Of a stretch of 64,000 bases of DNA, positions 11,799 to 20,985 are shown piece after piece. Source of the stretch: DALYJJ01 sp031969915 (GTDB lineage Bacteria > Acidobacteriota > Terriglobia > Bryobacterales > Bryobacteraceae); the NCBI GenBank assembly GCA_031969915.1, contig DALYJJ010000020.1:1-64000 (forward strand). The letters run 5' to 3'. The notes under the pieces are model-generated. The model saw nothing but the letters and a program-made list of their open reading frames with translations, did not search any database and had not been told where the DNA came from. Every line of letters starts with the position of its first letter. Positions within the stretch are counted from its first letter, which is position 1. The position numbers were made by a program, and so were the translations under genes.

Positions 11799-12324
11799 GC
11801 GAGAGGCGTTTCCGGCGCTCTTCGTCGGTCATGGTCTGGCACTGCAGCCCGATCACCCACGGCTCTCCGTCGAGCACCATCCTTTGCTTGGCGAGCACCT
11901 TGTAGGTGTAAATGTCGAAGTTGACTTCGACGATGGACGCGCCGGGCTCGGTGAGCGCGTTGGCCACGGCTCGCCGGCCGGTGTAGAGTCCCAGCCAAAG
12001 CGACTCCGCGAAGGCCATCGTCTCGTCCGTGTAAAAGAACGTCGCCGTGACCGTGAGTTTCGTTCCGGGGAACGGGAAGGACTTCGTCGTCGTGAGTTCC
12101 TCGGCGATGGGCGCCTTGAACGCGCCCAGCGTCCGTTCCGATTTCGCGGCTTGGGCTTTGAGGTCTTCCGGTTTGGCGTTCGGGTTCTGGAGGAACGTTC
12201 GAATGGCCCGCTCCGCTTCGTTCAGGTTGACCGCGTAGACATGGCAGTCCGCCTCCGGCGCCGCAGCCGGGGCCTGCGCCCCGAGGCGGGCAGCGATGAC
12301 GACCAGGGTCAGGGCGATGCGCAT
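11755..12324 (-). CDS. Exported protein of unknown function
   Basis: About 189 residues from the ATG at 12324, chosen because GAGGT lies six bases upstream. A GTG at 12339 overlapping the previous stop is the alternative. It has a signal peptide (MRIALTLVVIAARLGAQ) and a helical stretch (NLNEAERAIRTFLQNPNAK), then a beta-rich part (TTKSFPFPGTKLTVTATFFYTD, VEVNFDIYTYKVLAKQRMVLDG). I do not recognise the family. It follows the 355-residue gene by 11 bp on the same strand, so the two are probably co-transcribed. Confidence 0.65.
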   Translation of the reverse strand: MRIALTLVVIAARLGAQAPAAAPEADCHVYAVNLNEAERAIRTFLQNPNAKPEDLKAQAAKSERTLGAFKAPIAEELTTTKSFPFPGTKLTVTATFFYTDETMAFAESLWLGLYTGRRAVANALTEPGASIVEVNFDIYTYKVLAKQRMVLDGEPWVIGLQCQTMTDEERRKRLSPTGAAAPPRPGAVP

Positions 12325-12335
12325 GATGAGTGACC

Positions 12336-13403
12336 TCACAGAACACCGCTGGGGATGGCGCCGGCTTCAATGCTGGCCAACTGGGCGGGCGAGAACGGGG
12401 CGTTGAACAGCTCGGGGCGCGTCTGGCAAACCAGGAACAGGCGAAGGATGAACCGCATGCGCTGGTCGAAATTCGACCAATCGCCGGCGCCCGACGGCCG
12501 GTCGAGGGCGAAGCGGGCGCCGAGTTCGCGCAGGCCGGGATGCTGCAATGCCTCAAGGGCGGCGGGAACCGGTTCGTCGAGATCGCGCCCCAGGTGCACT
12601 GTGCGCCAGGGCAGCGCCAGGGTCATCAGGCGGCCGGTGATCACGGCACGCGAGAAGCGCAGAGCGAAGGACTCGAAGCCCGGAAGGGCAAGGCGCCTCC
12701 ACCAACGCCCGGCGAGCTCGCCCGCAACGGCCGCGGGTGCGTTCAGCGAGTCCTCGATCTCCGGTTGGAGTCGCGTCTGTTCATGCAGGCCGACCTGCGC
12801 ATTGGCGAGCAAGACCATTTCCGCGCGGGTCTTCGGGTCGCTGGTGAATCGCGCGTGTTGATAGTTGGTAAAGGCCTGTCCGAGCAACTCCTGGCCGTCC
12901 GGCGGGTCGCCCGGTGTCAAAGTCTGGAGAAAAGCGGCGAACTCCGGTGTCGCCGGAGCGACGCGGGCCATCCCGCTGTCGAGGTAGCGGGCGAAGACCG
13001 GCGCGATCTCCGCGAACACTTTGATGTTGCCCCGGGAGACGGCTTCGCTCAAACGTTCAAAGGCGTCGAACGGGGTGTGCACGCGGCGCACGAACGAACC
13101 CAATGCGGTTTCGGGTTGGAACAGACCGCGGCGCAGGAGCGCGCGCCACAGAGGTGAGCCGGCGGCGGCCAGCCCCGCATCGATCTGTTCGGCGAGGTCC
13201 TCCCCGCGAATGGTCCGCCCGGCCTGGCGTGAGGCCCAGGCCGCGAACGCGCACCAGTTGGCGTGGCCTTCCAGTCCGCGCGCGAAGGCGGTGGCGAGTT
13301 CGTAATAGCCTTGCGTGACACGCAGGTTGCGGACCGCCAGGTGGCCCGTGGCGGCGATCTCCTGAGTTTCCCGTTCCCTCGGTCCCATCCAGTCTAGTAT
13401 CAT
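12336..13403 (-). CDS. Conserved hypothetical protein, helical
   Basis: The ATG at 13403 gives 355 residues; an ATG at 13388 (MGPRERETQEIAATG) is equally possible and leaves more room for a promoter. The open frame extends far upstream to 14318, but that part is antisense to two genes and is not believed. The protein is almost all helical and soluble, with a recognisable NWCAFAAWASRQAGRTIRGED block near residue 45 and a WWRRLALPGFESFALRFSRAVITGRLM block near residue 240. I do not know its function. Its start lies only 9 bp from that of the divergent DUF1080 gene. Confidence 0.6.
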   Translation of the reverse strand: MILDWMGPRERETQEIAATGHLAVRNLRVTQGYYELATAFARGLEGHANWCAFAAWASRQAGRTIRGEDLAEQIDAGLAAAGSPLWRALLRRGLFQPETALGSFVRRVHTPFDAFERLSEAVSRGNIKVFAEIAPVFARYLDSGMARVAPATPEFAAFLQTLTPGDPPDGQELLGQAFTNYQHARFTSDPKTRAEMVLLANAQVGLHEQTRLQPEIEDSLNAPAAVAGELAGRWWRRLALPGFESFALRFSRAVITGRLMTLALPWRTVHLGRDLDEPVPAALEALQHPGLRELGARFALDRPSGAGDWSNFDQRMRFILRLFLVCQTRPELFNAPFSPAQLASIEAGAIPSGVL

Positions 13404-13412
13404 GCAAACGCT

Positions 13413-14003
13413 ATGCGGCTTCTTCCGGTGCTTTTGGCCCTCGCGGCGCCCCTGGCGGCGCAGTTCGTGCCTTTGTTCGACGGCAAGACCCTGAATGGGT
13501 GGGACGGCGATCCGCAGTTGTGGTCGGTGCGCGACGGGATGATCGTCGGCTCCACGGAAAACGTGAAGCTGAAGGGCAACTCGTTCCTGATTTACAGCAA
13601 GAGGCCGTACGCGGACTTTGTGCTGCGCGCGGAAGTGAAGCTTCGCAACCACAATTCGGGCATCCAGTTCCGTAGCGAAGCGCTGCCCGATTGGGTGGTG
13701 AAGGGCTACCAGGCGGACATGGCCGAAGGCAACTGGTGGGGCTCCATCTACGACGAGCGTGGCACTCGCGGCGTGATGGTCAACGGCTGGAAGGGCAAAG
13801 CCGAGACGGTGGTAAAGCCGGGCGACTGGAACCGGGTGGAGATCACCGCCAAGGGCGACCTGATCCAGGTGCGCGTCAACGATCTGCTGACCGCGGAGTT
13901 GAAAGACTCGGTGAAGCTGGAAGGGATCATCGCGCTGCAACTGCACAGCGGTCCGCCGATGGAAGTCGCTTTCCGGAAGATCGAGATTCGTGAGTTGAAA
14001 TAG
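13413..14003 (+). CDS. Secreted DUF1080 (3-keto-disaccharide hydrolase-like) protein
   Basis: Protein of 196 residues with a signal peptide (MRLLPVLLALAAPLAA) and one DUF1080 domain, a concanavalin-like beta sandwich. Marks are FVPLFDGKTLNGWDGDPQLW, the FLIYSKRPYADFVLRAEVKL strand pair, NSGIQFRSE, GYQADMAEGNWWGSIYDERG, and WNRVEITAKGDLIQVRVND. Some members of this family hydrolyse 3-keto-glycosides; others are only binding modules. It is abundant in Acidobacteria and Planctomycetes. It is followed by the DUF3500 gene 16 bp later, probably one operon. Confidence 0.85.
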   Translation: MRLLPVLLALAAPLAAQFVPLFDGKTLNGWDGDPQLWSVRDGMIVGSTENVKLKGNSFLIYSKRPYADFVLRAEVKLRNHNSGIQFRSEALPDWVVKGYQADMAEGNWWGSIYDERGTRGVMVNGWKGKAETVVKPGDWNRVEITAKGDLIQVRVNDLLTAELKDSVKLEGIIALQLHSGPPMEVAFRKIEIRELK

Positions 14004-14019
14004 GACAGGAGGCCGCCTC

Positions 14020-15201
14020 ATGCGAACACTGGGACTTCGCGTGCTATTGGTGTCGTCGTTCTTCGCGGTGTTATGGTCGCAGGACGATCTGAAGGAACGG
14101 TTCACGCGGATGTCGCGGGACTGGGAGCAGAAGGGGCTCGCCGAGCCCTTCAAAGGGGTACGCGCCTCTTCGGGTGTGGAGGAAGGACTGTTCGCGGTGT
14201 CGTCCACCGGCGTTTCCACCGAGCCGGTGCGCAAAGCGGCGGAGGCGTTCCTTGCCTCGCTCACGCCGGAACAGCGCGCGAAGACCGAGTACAAAGTGGA
14301 CGACGACGAATGGCGCAAGTGGATGAACCAGCATTTCTACGTGCGCCAGGGCGCGGGGTTCCAGGAGATGACGGAAGCGCAGCGCGAGGCCGCGTTCGGA
14401 CTGATGCGGGCCTCGCTGAGCGCCAAGGGCCTCAAGCTGAGCCGGGACATCATGAAGCTGAACCACACGCTGGGGGAACTGGCCGGCAACAACTTCGTCG
14501 AGTACGGCGAGTGGCTCTACTGGATCACGATCATGGGGAAACCGTCGAAGACCGAGCCGTGGGGCTGGCAGGTGGACGGCCATCACCTGATCGTCAACTA
14601 CTTCGTGCTGGGCGACCAGGTGGTGATGACGCCCGCCTTCTTCGGCAGCGAGCCGGTGCGCGCGGATGCGGGCAAGTTCAAGGGCACGGTGATTCTTCAG
14701 GACGAGCAGGCGAAGGGCCTGGCGTTCGTGAACGGGCTGAGCGAGGAGCAGCGGAAGAAGGCCGTTCTCGAAACCAGGAAGCCCGGGAACAATAACCTGA
14801 CGGAGGCCTTCAAGGACAACGTCGTGCTCGACTACGCGGGTCTGCGGGCGAGCGAAATGACGGCGGGCCAGCGGGAGAGCCTCGCGAGCCTGATCGGCGG
14901 CTATGTGAGCAACATGGACGACGGCCACGCCCGCGTGAAGATGAGCGAAGTGAAGAAACACCTGGACCGGACGTACTTCGCCTGGATCGGCGCCACGGAC
15001 GAGAACGCGGTCTTCTACTATCGCATCCACAGCCCGGTGATTCTGATCGAATTCGATCACCAGGCGCCTGCCGGCCTGCGGCGGCTCTATCCCCCCGGAG
15101 TTCCGTTCCGCGAGCATGTGCACGTGGTGGTGCGGACGCCCAACGGCAACGACTACGGCAAGGACCTGCTGCGCCAGCATTACCGCAATCACCCGCATTG
15201 A
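14020..15201 (+). CDS. Secreted DUF3500 family protein
   Basis: Protein of 393 residues with a strong ribosome site (AGGAGG) and a signal peptide (MRTLGLRVLLVSSFFAVLWSQ). The DUF3500 core is seen in LNHTLGELAGNNFVEYGEWLYW, IMGKPSKTEPWGWQVDGHH, NYFVLGDQVVMTPAFFGSEPV, and a C-terminal FYYRIHSPVILIEFDHQAPAG with HVHVVVRTPNGNDYG. Several conserved histidines and acidic residues suggest a metal or substrate site, but no activity is established. It is abundant in Acidobacteria and Planctomycetes, often beside sugar-processing genes. It is co-directional with the DUF1080 gene. Confidence 0.88.
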   Translation: MRTLGLRVLLVSSFFAVLWSQDDLKERFTRMSRDWEQKGLAEPFKGVRASSGVEEGLFAVSSTGVSTEPVRKAAEAFLASLTPEQRAKTEYKVDDDEWRKWMNQHFYVRQGAGFQEMTEAQREAAFGLMRASLSAKGLKLSRDIMKLNHTLGELAGNNFVEYGEWLYWITIMGKPSKTEPWGWQVDGHHLIVNYFVLGDQVVMTPAFFGSEPVRADAGKFKGTVILQDEQAKGLAFVNGLSEEQRKKAVLETRKPGNNNLTEAFKDNVVLDYAGLRASEMTAGQRESLASLIGGYVSNMDDGHARVKMSEVKKHLDRTYFAWIGATDENAVFYYRIHSPVILIEFDHQAPAGLRRLYPPGVPFREHVHVVVRTPNGNDYGKDLLRQHYRNHPH

Positions 15202-15237
15202 GAGCGGCGCGGGTTCCTCGAGTGCCGGCGCTTTTCC

Positions 15238-17196
15238 TCAGGGCCGCGCCATGAGGCTCTTGGGAAGATCGAGCACCGGATTCGACGAGAAAAAGTGGAA
15301 TGGCCGGATGTGGAAGTGATGCCACATCACGGGCATCACCGGCCAATCCTCCGAGCGCGGGATGTGATGGAAGCCCAACGTGTACCAGCCGACGATGTCG
15401 GTATTGGCGATGTTGCGGTTTTGCCGGGTCCAGACGGCGAGGCCATCGTTGCCGTCGGAGCTGGTGGGGTACGTTCCGGAGGCGTAGCGTTCGTTTTCGT
15501 TGTAGGGCGTGACCCAGAACTGGTGCTCTGAGAACGCGCCCAGTTGCTGGATGGCGTCGTCAGCGTGCATGAGCGACTTCGCCGTCGCGCCGGGCATCAC
15601 TTCGTACGCAACCGGGTAGTTGAGCGGGCCCTTGACAGCGGGATTCATGAACATCCACATGGAGGGCTGCTCGAGCTTGATGTCCATCATCGCGTCCTTC
15701 TCGCGCTGCGCGATGGAGGGCCTGGCCACCCAGATGGATCTACGCATGGGATCGTTCTCAATCCGCTTGGGAACCATACGGTGGATCATGAAACTGTTGG
15801 TGGGTCCGTCCACATCGAGATCGAGCCGGTAGGAGAAGTAGTGGTCGTGGTTCACGCCGACGGTGTGTTCGGCGACAAACTGGCCGGTTTCCTCCGCCTC
15901 GCCGTGGCCGTGGTCCGCGGGCAGTTTCTGCACCGTGGCTTTGGTTTCGATGATGCCCGTTGCGCCGACGGCTGCCTCGATGGTTCCGTCGGGGTCGAAA
16001 CGCCAGTCGAGGATGTAGTCGTAGTTGCCGATGACGGCGGCGGTTCGCAGGACGAGTTGGCGTGTGGGGCGGCCGTAGTTCTCGCCGCCTTCGCGGTGGC
16101 GCCAGGCGGGGCCTTCGAGGTTGCGTTCGAACAGGCACGCCATGTTGGCGCTGAGGCGGGGAGCGCCGTTCTCGCCGGCGGAGAAGGCGTCAAACCAGGT
16201 GGCATGCGCGGGGCAATCGAGACCGGCCTTGAGCGGTTTCAGGAAGCCGGAGGCGGCGAAGAACTGGCCCGCATCGATGAAGGCGCGGTTGTTCCAACCG
16301 GTGGCGGTGTCCATGTAGGGAACGAACAGCTCGCTCACTGCGCCTTCGTACAGGATGGAGCGCGGGCGGCCCTGGTCGACGTACCGGACGAGGTTGAGCA
16401 CCGCGCCCACCCGGGGATCGAGGCGGAAGCGAAAGAGCCAATTCTGCCACGCTACCTCGCCCTTCTCGATCCGGTAGCCCGCGCCCGACGGCGCTACGGT
16501 GGCGAGGGGCGTGGTGTGGGGCCGCACGGTTTCCGGTGTTTCCAGGAAGTCTGTGTCGCCGCTGGGTACGGGCGCCGCGCCGGTGTCGATCACCTTCAGG
16601 ACCTTCTTCGCGGCCATGTCGATCTGGATCGAGAGTCCTTCAATGGAGCGGCCCCAAGTGTGGTGCACGCGGTGGCCCTGGGAGCAGGAGCCGAAGCCAA
16701 TGCGCTGCGTGGCCTGTTCGGGAACGGCGCGGTAGGCGACCGGGAGGGCCACGCAAGTGATCGTGCGCAGGTCCGTGAGGCCGCGTTTGGCGAACGCCGC
16801 GAGGATGCGCGGATCCTTCTTGATGTACTCGTCCGCGCCGGTGAGTTCACTGGTGACGAAAGGCGCTTGTTGACCCTTCAACTCATCGATCCGGACCACT
16901 CTCTTCGCCGCGAGATCCACTCGCGCGGCGAAGGACTGCGCGCCGCGGAGCAGGACGACATCCGCCTCCCGCGGAATCGGCTGGCCCGTCTTCCAGGCGA
17001 GAACCGCCGACTTGACCGGGGGCCGGAGCAGGACGCTTGCGAACAGTGTGTTCTCGGGCACGTGGCCCGCCGCGTTGAGGATGTCGTACACGGCCCAGTA
17101 CTCGGCGCTCGAAAGGGCATCGAGCGGGTGCGTGACGGACCGGGCGGGCCGAGTCAGCGAGAGCGCGAGCACAAGCGCGAGAAAGAGGCGATGCAT
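15238..17196 (-). CDS. Copper amine oxidase
   Basis: Topaquinone/copper enzyme oxidising primary amines to aldehydes with release of ammonia and hydrogen peroxide. From the ATG at 17196 it has 652 residues with a signal peptide (MHRLFLALVLALSL). The topaquinone precursor is Y392 in IGNYDYILDW. The catalytic base is D308 in RAFIDAGQ. Copper ligands are H450 and H452 in NHDHYFSYRLD, plus the histidine of the C-terminal HHIPRSEDWPVMP. The residue four before the tyrosine, usually Ser or Thr in the family signature, is valine here (TAAVIGNYDY). The stop lies 36 bp from the end of the convergent DUF3500 gene. Confidence 0.93.
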   Translation of the reverse strand: MHRLFLALVLALSLTRPARSVTHPLDALSSAEYWAVYDILNAAGHVPENTLFASVLLRPPVKSAVLAWKTGQPIPREADVVLLRGAQSFAARVDLAAKRVVRIDELKGQQAPFVTSELTGADEYIKKDPRILAAFAKRGLTDLRTITCVALPVAYRAVPEQATQRIGFGSCSQGHRVHHTWGRSIEGLSIQIDMAAKKVLKVIDTGAAPVPSGDTDFLETPETVRPHTTPLATVAPSGAGYRIEKGEVAWQNWLFRFRLDPRVGAVLNLVRYVDQGRPRSILYEGAVSELFVPYMDTATGWNNRAFIDAGQFFAASGFLKPLKAGLDCPAHATWFDAFSAGENGAPRLSANMACLFERNLEGPAWRHREGGENYGRPTRQLVLRTAAVIGNYDYILDWRFDPDGTIEAAVGATGIIETKATVQKLPADHGHGEAEETGQFVAEHTVGVNHDHYFSYRLDLDVDGPTNSFMIHRMVPKRIENDPMRRSIWVARPSIAQREKDAMMDIKLEQPSMWMFMNPAVKGPLNYPVAYEVMPGATAKSLMHADDAIQQLGAFSEHQFWVTPYNENERYASGTYPTSSDGNDGLAVWTRQNRNIANTDIVGWYTLGFHHIPRSEDWPVMPVMWHHFHIRPFHFFSSNPVLDLPKSLMARP

Positions 17197-17261
17197 ATTG
17201 GGTCCCGACGGAAGAATCATTCGAGTATAGGGCATTCCGGAATGGCGACGGCCGGAACACC

Positions 17262-17295
17262 AAAAAGAAACGGGACGGCCCGAAGGCCGTCCCGT
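17262..17295 (-). terminator. Rho-independent terminator of the first Oar-like gene
   Basis: On the minus strand, a perfect 11-bp stem (ACGGGACGGCC pairing with GGCCGTCCCGT) closed by a TTCG tetraloop is followed at once by TTTCTTTTT. It lies 28 bp beyond the stop of the receptor gene and before the start of the copper amine oxidase, so it separates the two units. Confidence 0.93.
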
Positions 17296-17322
17296 GGGTG
17301 GTTCTTATTGTGCGCGGCGAGT

Positions 17323-20300
17323 CTAGAACTCGTAGCGCAGAGCGAACTGCATCACGCGCGGATCGGTGAGCTGGCCCTGGTAGTTGCCGAAGGTGCCCGA
17401 ATCCGCGATAGAGAGCTGCGGGCTGGCCATCCGCGCCGTGTTGGTCAGGTTGTAGATCTCCCAACGGAACTGGAGCGTGTGGTTGTCCTTGTAGGGCATG
17501 GTGAAGCGCTTGTAGAGGCCGCCGTCGATGTTGAAGTAGCCATCGGTGCGGAGTGCGGCGCGGCTGCCGATCTGGCCGGGCAGCGTGAAGCTATACGAGT
17601 CCAGACCCTGTTGTGCGTTGACAAACACGTTGGGGCCGGAGGTGCCGGCGGTGAGGCCGGCCGTGTTCTTGTTGCTGCCCGTGGCGGCTACGAACTGCAT
17701 GGGATCGCGGTTCGCCGTCGCCCAGCCGGTGAGGTTCCAGTTGGTGGGCCAGTTGAGGCCGACGCCGGCGTTGCGGGGGATACCGCTGGTCATGGTGAAG
17801 ACGCCGGAAACCTCCCAGCCGCCGACCACTGCATCGAGGATGCGGTTCATGCCGGAGCCGAACTTCTTCCCGCGGCCGAACGGAAGCTGGTAGTACCAGT
17901 TCGCGTTGGCCTGGTGGCGGAGGTCGTAGTCGGAGACGCCGCGGTTCAGGCGGGCTTCCCAGCTATTGAAGGCGAAGCCGCCGCCCCAGCCTGCGCCATT
18001 CCGCTCCGCGCCGGAAGTGAGGTCGATGGACTTCGACCAGGTGTAGTTGAAGTCGGCCTGCAGCCCGCCGCTGAACCGCTTGCGCGCGGTCAACTGCAAG
18101 CCGTGGTAGCTGCCGAAGCCGATGGAGCTGAACGCCGCCAGGAACGAGTACTGGCTGTTGAAGATCGAGTACGGTCCACGCGAACTGCAGGCGGGGCGGC
18201 ACTGCTGGTCGATGTTCTGGAGGGCCGAGGTGAAGTCGGGCGCGTTGATCAGGAAGCGGTTGTAGACGGCCTGGGTTGGGCTCAGGGTTGCGGTACGCGC
18301 ACCCGCCCAGAGGTTTTCAAAGAAAGGAACCGGGCGAACGCTGGCCACCGGGACCTCCGCGAGAGCCTGGGCTCCGAGGATGGAAGCCGCCTCGAAGTAG
18401 GTCTGGCCGGACTGCGGGTCGCGCAGGTTGGTGGGCATGGCGAGGTCGCGCTGAACGAGTGAGCGGCGCGACAGGCGCCCCACATAGGCGGCCTGCAGGT
18501 ACCAGCCGCTCGAGAACTCGCGGCCGACCTGGAAGTTCATGTTCATCGTGAACGGGGGCCGCAGGGAGGGTTCGGCCAGCGTATCGATGAGGAAGCCGTT
18601 GAGGTCCGGCACGCGCGGATAGGAGAGGCGCGGCGGAGCCGGCAGAAGCACGCTGGGGATCGTGGTCAGGTTGACGAAGCGCGGGGTGGTGCGCGTATCG
18701 AAACCGCCGGGCGGGTTGCCGATGGAAGCGGAAGGTCCACTGCGGCTGGAATCGAGCGCGCGAATGATGCCGGCGCCGAAGAGATCGTAGTACATACCCC
18801 AGCCGGCGCGGATCGAGGTCTTACCGGGGCCGCCGGTGAGCCACTTGAGGAAGCCGGAGTCGGCTTGCGGAGAGTAAGCGATGGCGAGGCGCGGGGCGAA
18901 GTTCTTCTTGTGGAACGGATACAGCTCGTGGGCGTTCGGGCCATCGGCGGGAACCAGTTCCAGCGGACCGGCGTCGCGCTGCGAGGTGCCCGCGAGCATG
19001 GTGCCGAGGCGGTTGGCGAACCACACGTCGGCGCGCGGATTGGTGGCGATCTGGATGCCGTTGGTCTCACGCACCGGAGGCATGAGAGACCAGCGCAGGC
19101 CACCCGTGATGGTCAGCGCGCGAGAGACGCGCCAGGTGTCCTGGAAGTACAGCTCATACTCTTCGTTGGCGAAGCTGCGCAGCGCCGGCGTACCGATCGG
19201 CTGCACGTTGCCCGAGAGGTCGTAGTTGTAATTCGCATTGCCCTGGGTGACCAGACCAAGCATGGCCACTGCCGCGTTCACGAACGGCGTGTTGAACGAG
19301 GTCAGCAGATCCGGAACACCTGCGCGGAGGTCGGCGCCGGTGCCGTTCAGCCAGCCTACGTTGCCCGAGGCCGTGGAGAACGAGTTCGCGAAGTTGCGGC
19401 GGCGATTGCTGATGCCACGCGCCACCATGCCGAACTGGAAGGCGTGCGAGCCTTTGGTCCAGTTGTAGTCCTGGGTCAGCGTGTGTACGGGAATCTGGAA
19501 CGCGAGGCTGGTGTTCGTGCCGATGCGATTCGAGAAGGTACGGAAGGTGACGATATTCGAGTTGAGGATGCCCGCCGTCTCTTCGCTCTGATACGTGTAG
19601 CCGTAGCGGAACGTACCGATGAAGTTCGGACGGAACGCGGCGGTGAGACCCGAGGCAATGCCCTTGTTGTTCGCCAGAAAGTTGGTGTTCGCGGGGTCGC
19701 CGGGGAACTGCGGCAAACCGGAGTCGCGGTCGTTCTGCAGGTTGCCGCGGACGAAGGCGACATAGCGGCCGTCGCGATCGAAGACGTGATCGAAGCGCGC
19801 GATGTAGGTGTTCCAGCGGAGGCGAATGGGGGCGACGAAGCGGTAGCCGGCGGTGTTGAGCAGGTCGCCGGTGGTCTCGTCGTTGGGCAGCGGGTAGGAC
19901 TGGAATAGCTGCTGGGCGGCAGGGGAGACGCCGATGCCGCCGGGGTCCACCTGGGTGCGGATCTGCGCGGGGCTCAGTTCGGTGACGCCGCCGGCGCGGT
20001 TGCGGTACTTCAAAATGCCTTGACGGAAGGAGGCGGTGGGCACGGTGCGCAGGGCTGTATCCTCGCGCGCATCCTGGCGCCCTTCGAAGTTGCCGAAGAA
20101 GAACGTCTTATTCTTGATGACCGGGCCGCCGACGGAGCCGCCGTAGATGTTGCGGATCAATTTCGGGCGGCCGATGTTGGTCTTGTTATTGAAGAACGAG
20201 TTCGCGGTGGTGACGGTGTTGCGGTGGTAGTGATACAGCGAACCGTGGAACTCGTTGGAGCCCTGCTTGGTGATCAGCGCGACCTGCGCGCCGGAGGAGC

Positions 20301-20985
20301 GGCCCTGGTCGGGATTGGCGTTGGTGGTGGTCACGCGGAACTCCTGCACGGAGTCCAGCGTCACGCGCAACACGCTGGTGAAAGCGGTGCGGTTCCACTG
20401 GTCGTTGACGTCGACGCCATCGAGTGTGATGTTCGCCTGGTCGCTCTTGCCGCCGTTGACCGCGCCGTTGCGCTGGTCGCCCACATCGGTGGAGAGCGAC
20501 ACGACGCCCGGCTGAAGGGCCAGCAGGCCCACCACGTTGCGCGCGTTGGCCGGCAACTGGATGACCGCGGTGGTATTGAACGCGTTGCCGAGAGTCGCGT
20601 CCGTGGTGTTCACCTGCACGGCTTCGGCGGAGACCGAAACCACCTCGTTCACCGAACCGACCTTTTCGAACTTCAGGTTGATCGTGACGTTGCTGCTGAC
20701 GGCGAGGACGACCTGATTGACGATCAGTTCTGCAAACCCGTCCGCCTTCGCGGTCACCTTATAGGTGTCCGGCTGAAGCTGCGGCAGCAGGTAGCGGCCC
20801 TGCGAATCGGACTTCGTCTCGCGCAACACACCGCGCTCGACGTTTTCGAGGCGCACCGTTGCGTTCGGCACGACGGCGCCCGAAGGATCCGTCACCACGC
20901 CGGAGAGGGATGCCAAGCCCTGGCAAAAGGCCCCCGTTACGAGGAGCAGCGAGAACACCGTCAACGCCGCGAGTCGTTGAACCAT
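17323..20985 (-). CDS. Oar-like TonB-dependent receptor
   Basis: Outer-membrane receptor of 1220 residues. It has a signal peptide (MVQRLAALTVFSLLLVTGAFCQ), a carboxypeptidase-regulatory-like beta domain at about 26-105 (LSGVVTDPSGAVVPNATVRL), then a plug domain at about 120-220 (NARNVVGLLALQPGVVSLST, ANITLDGVDVNDQW), and a long barrel to the C-terminal aromatic RYEF. Such proteins are abundant in Solibacter-type Acidobacteria and are presumed to import oligomeric substrates or mediate surface adhesion; the ligand is unknown. GGGGG about ten bases before the ATG is the likely ribosome site. It has its own terminator, so it is probably monocistronic. Confidence 0.92.
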   Translation of the reverse strand: MVQRLAALTVFSLLLVTGAFCQGLASLSGVVTDPSGAVVPNATVRLENVERGVLRETKSDSQGRYLLPQLQPDTYKVTAKADGFAELIVNQVVLAVSSNVTINLKFEKVGSVNEVVSVSAEAVQVNTTDATLGNAFNTTAVIQLPANARNVVGLLALQPGVVSLSTDVGDQRNGAVNGGKSDQANITLDGVDVNDQWNRTAFTSVLRVTLDSVQEFRVTTTNANPDQGRSSGAQVALITKQGSNEFHGSLYHYHRNTVTTANSFFNNKTNIGRPKLIRNIYGGSVGGPVIKNKTFFFGNFEGRQDAREDTALRTVPTASFRQGILKYRNRAGGVTELSPAQIRTQVDPGGIGVSPAAQQLFQSYPLPNDETTGDLLNTAGYRFVAPIRLRWNTYIARFDHVFDRDGRYVAFVRGNLQNDRDSGLPQFPGDPANTNFLANNKGIASGLTAAFRPNFIGTFRYGYTYQSEETAGILNSNIVTFRTFSNRIGTNTSLAFQIPVHTLTQDYNWTKGSHAFQFGMVARGISNRRRNFANSFSTASGNVGWLNGTGADLRAGVPDLLTSFNTPFVNAAVAMLGLVTQGNANYNYDLSGNVQPIGTPALRSFANEEYELYFQDTWRVSRALTITGGLRWSLMPPVRETNGIQIATNPRADVWFANRLGTMLAGTSQRDAGPLELVPADGPNAHELYPFHKKNFAPRLAIAYSPQADSGFLKWLTGGPGKTSIRAGWGMYYDLFGAGIIRALDSSRSGPSASIGNPPGGFDTRTTPRFVNLTTIPSVLLPAPPRLSYPRVPDLNGFLIDTLAEPSLRPPFTMNMNFQVGREFSSGWYLQAAYVGRLSRRSLVQRDLAMPTNLRDPQSGQTYFEAASILGAQALAEVPVASVRPVPFFENLWAGARTATLSPTQAVYNRFLINAPDFTSALQNIDQQCRPACSSRGPYSIFNSQYSFLAAFSSIGFGSYHGLQLTARKRFSGGLQADFNYTWSKSIDLTSGAERNGAGWGGGFAFNSWEARLNRGVSDYDLRHQANANWYYQLPFGRGKKFGSGMNRILDAVVGGWEVSGVFTMTSGIPRNAGVGLNWPTNWNLTGWATANRDPMQFVAATGSNKNTAGLTAGTSGPNVFVNAQQGLDSYSFTLPGQIGSRAALRTDGYFNIDGGLYKRFTMPYKDNHTLQFRWEIYNLTNTARMASPQLSIADSGTFGNYQGQLTDPRVMQFALRYEF

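Noticed and set aside
13404..14318. Upstream 305 codons of the frame that contains the 355-residue hypothetical protein
   Set aside because: This part is antisense to the DUF1080 and DUF3500 genes and looks like non-coding translation; the gene is taken to begin near 13403.
15544..18462. 972-codon frame on the plus strand
   Set aside because: It runs opposite both the copper amine oxidase and the first Oar-like receptor, crosses their terminator, and has a composition typical of an antisense shadow.
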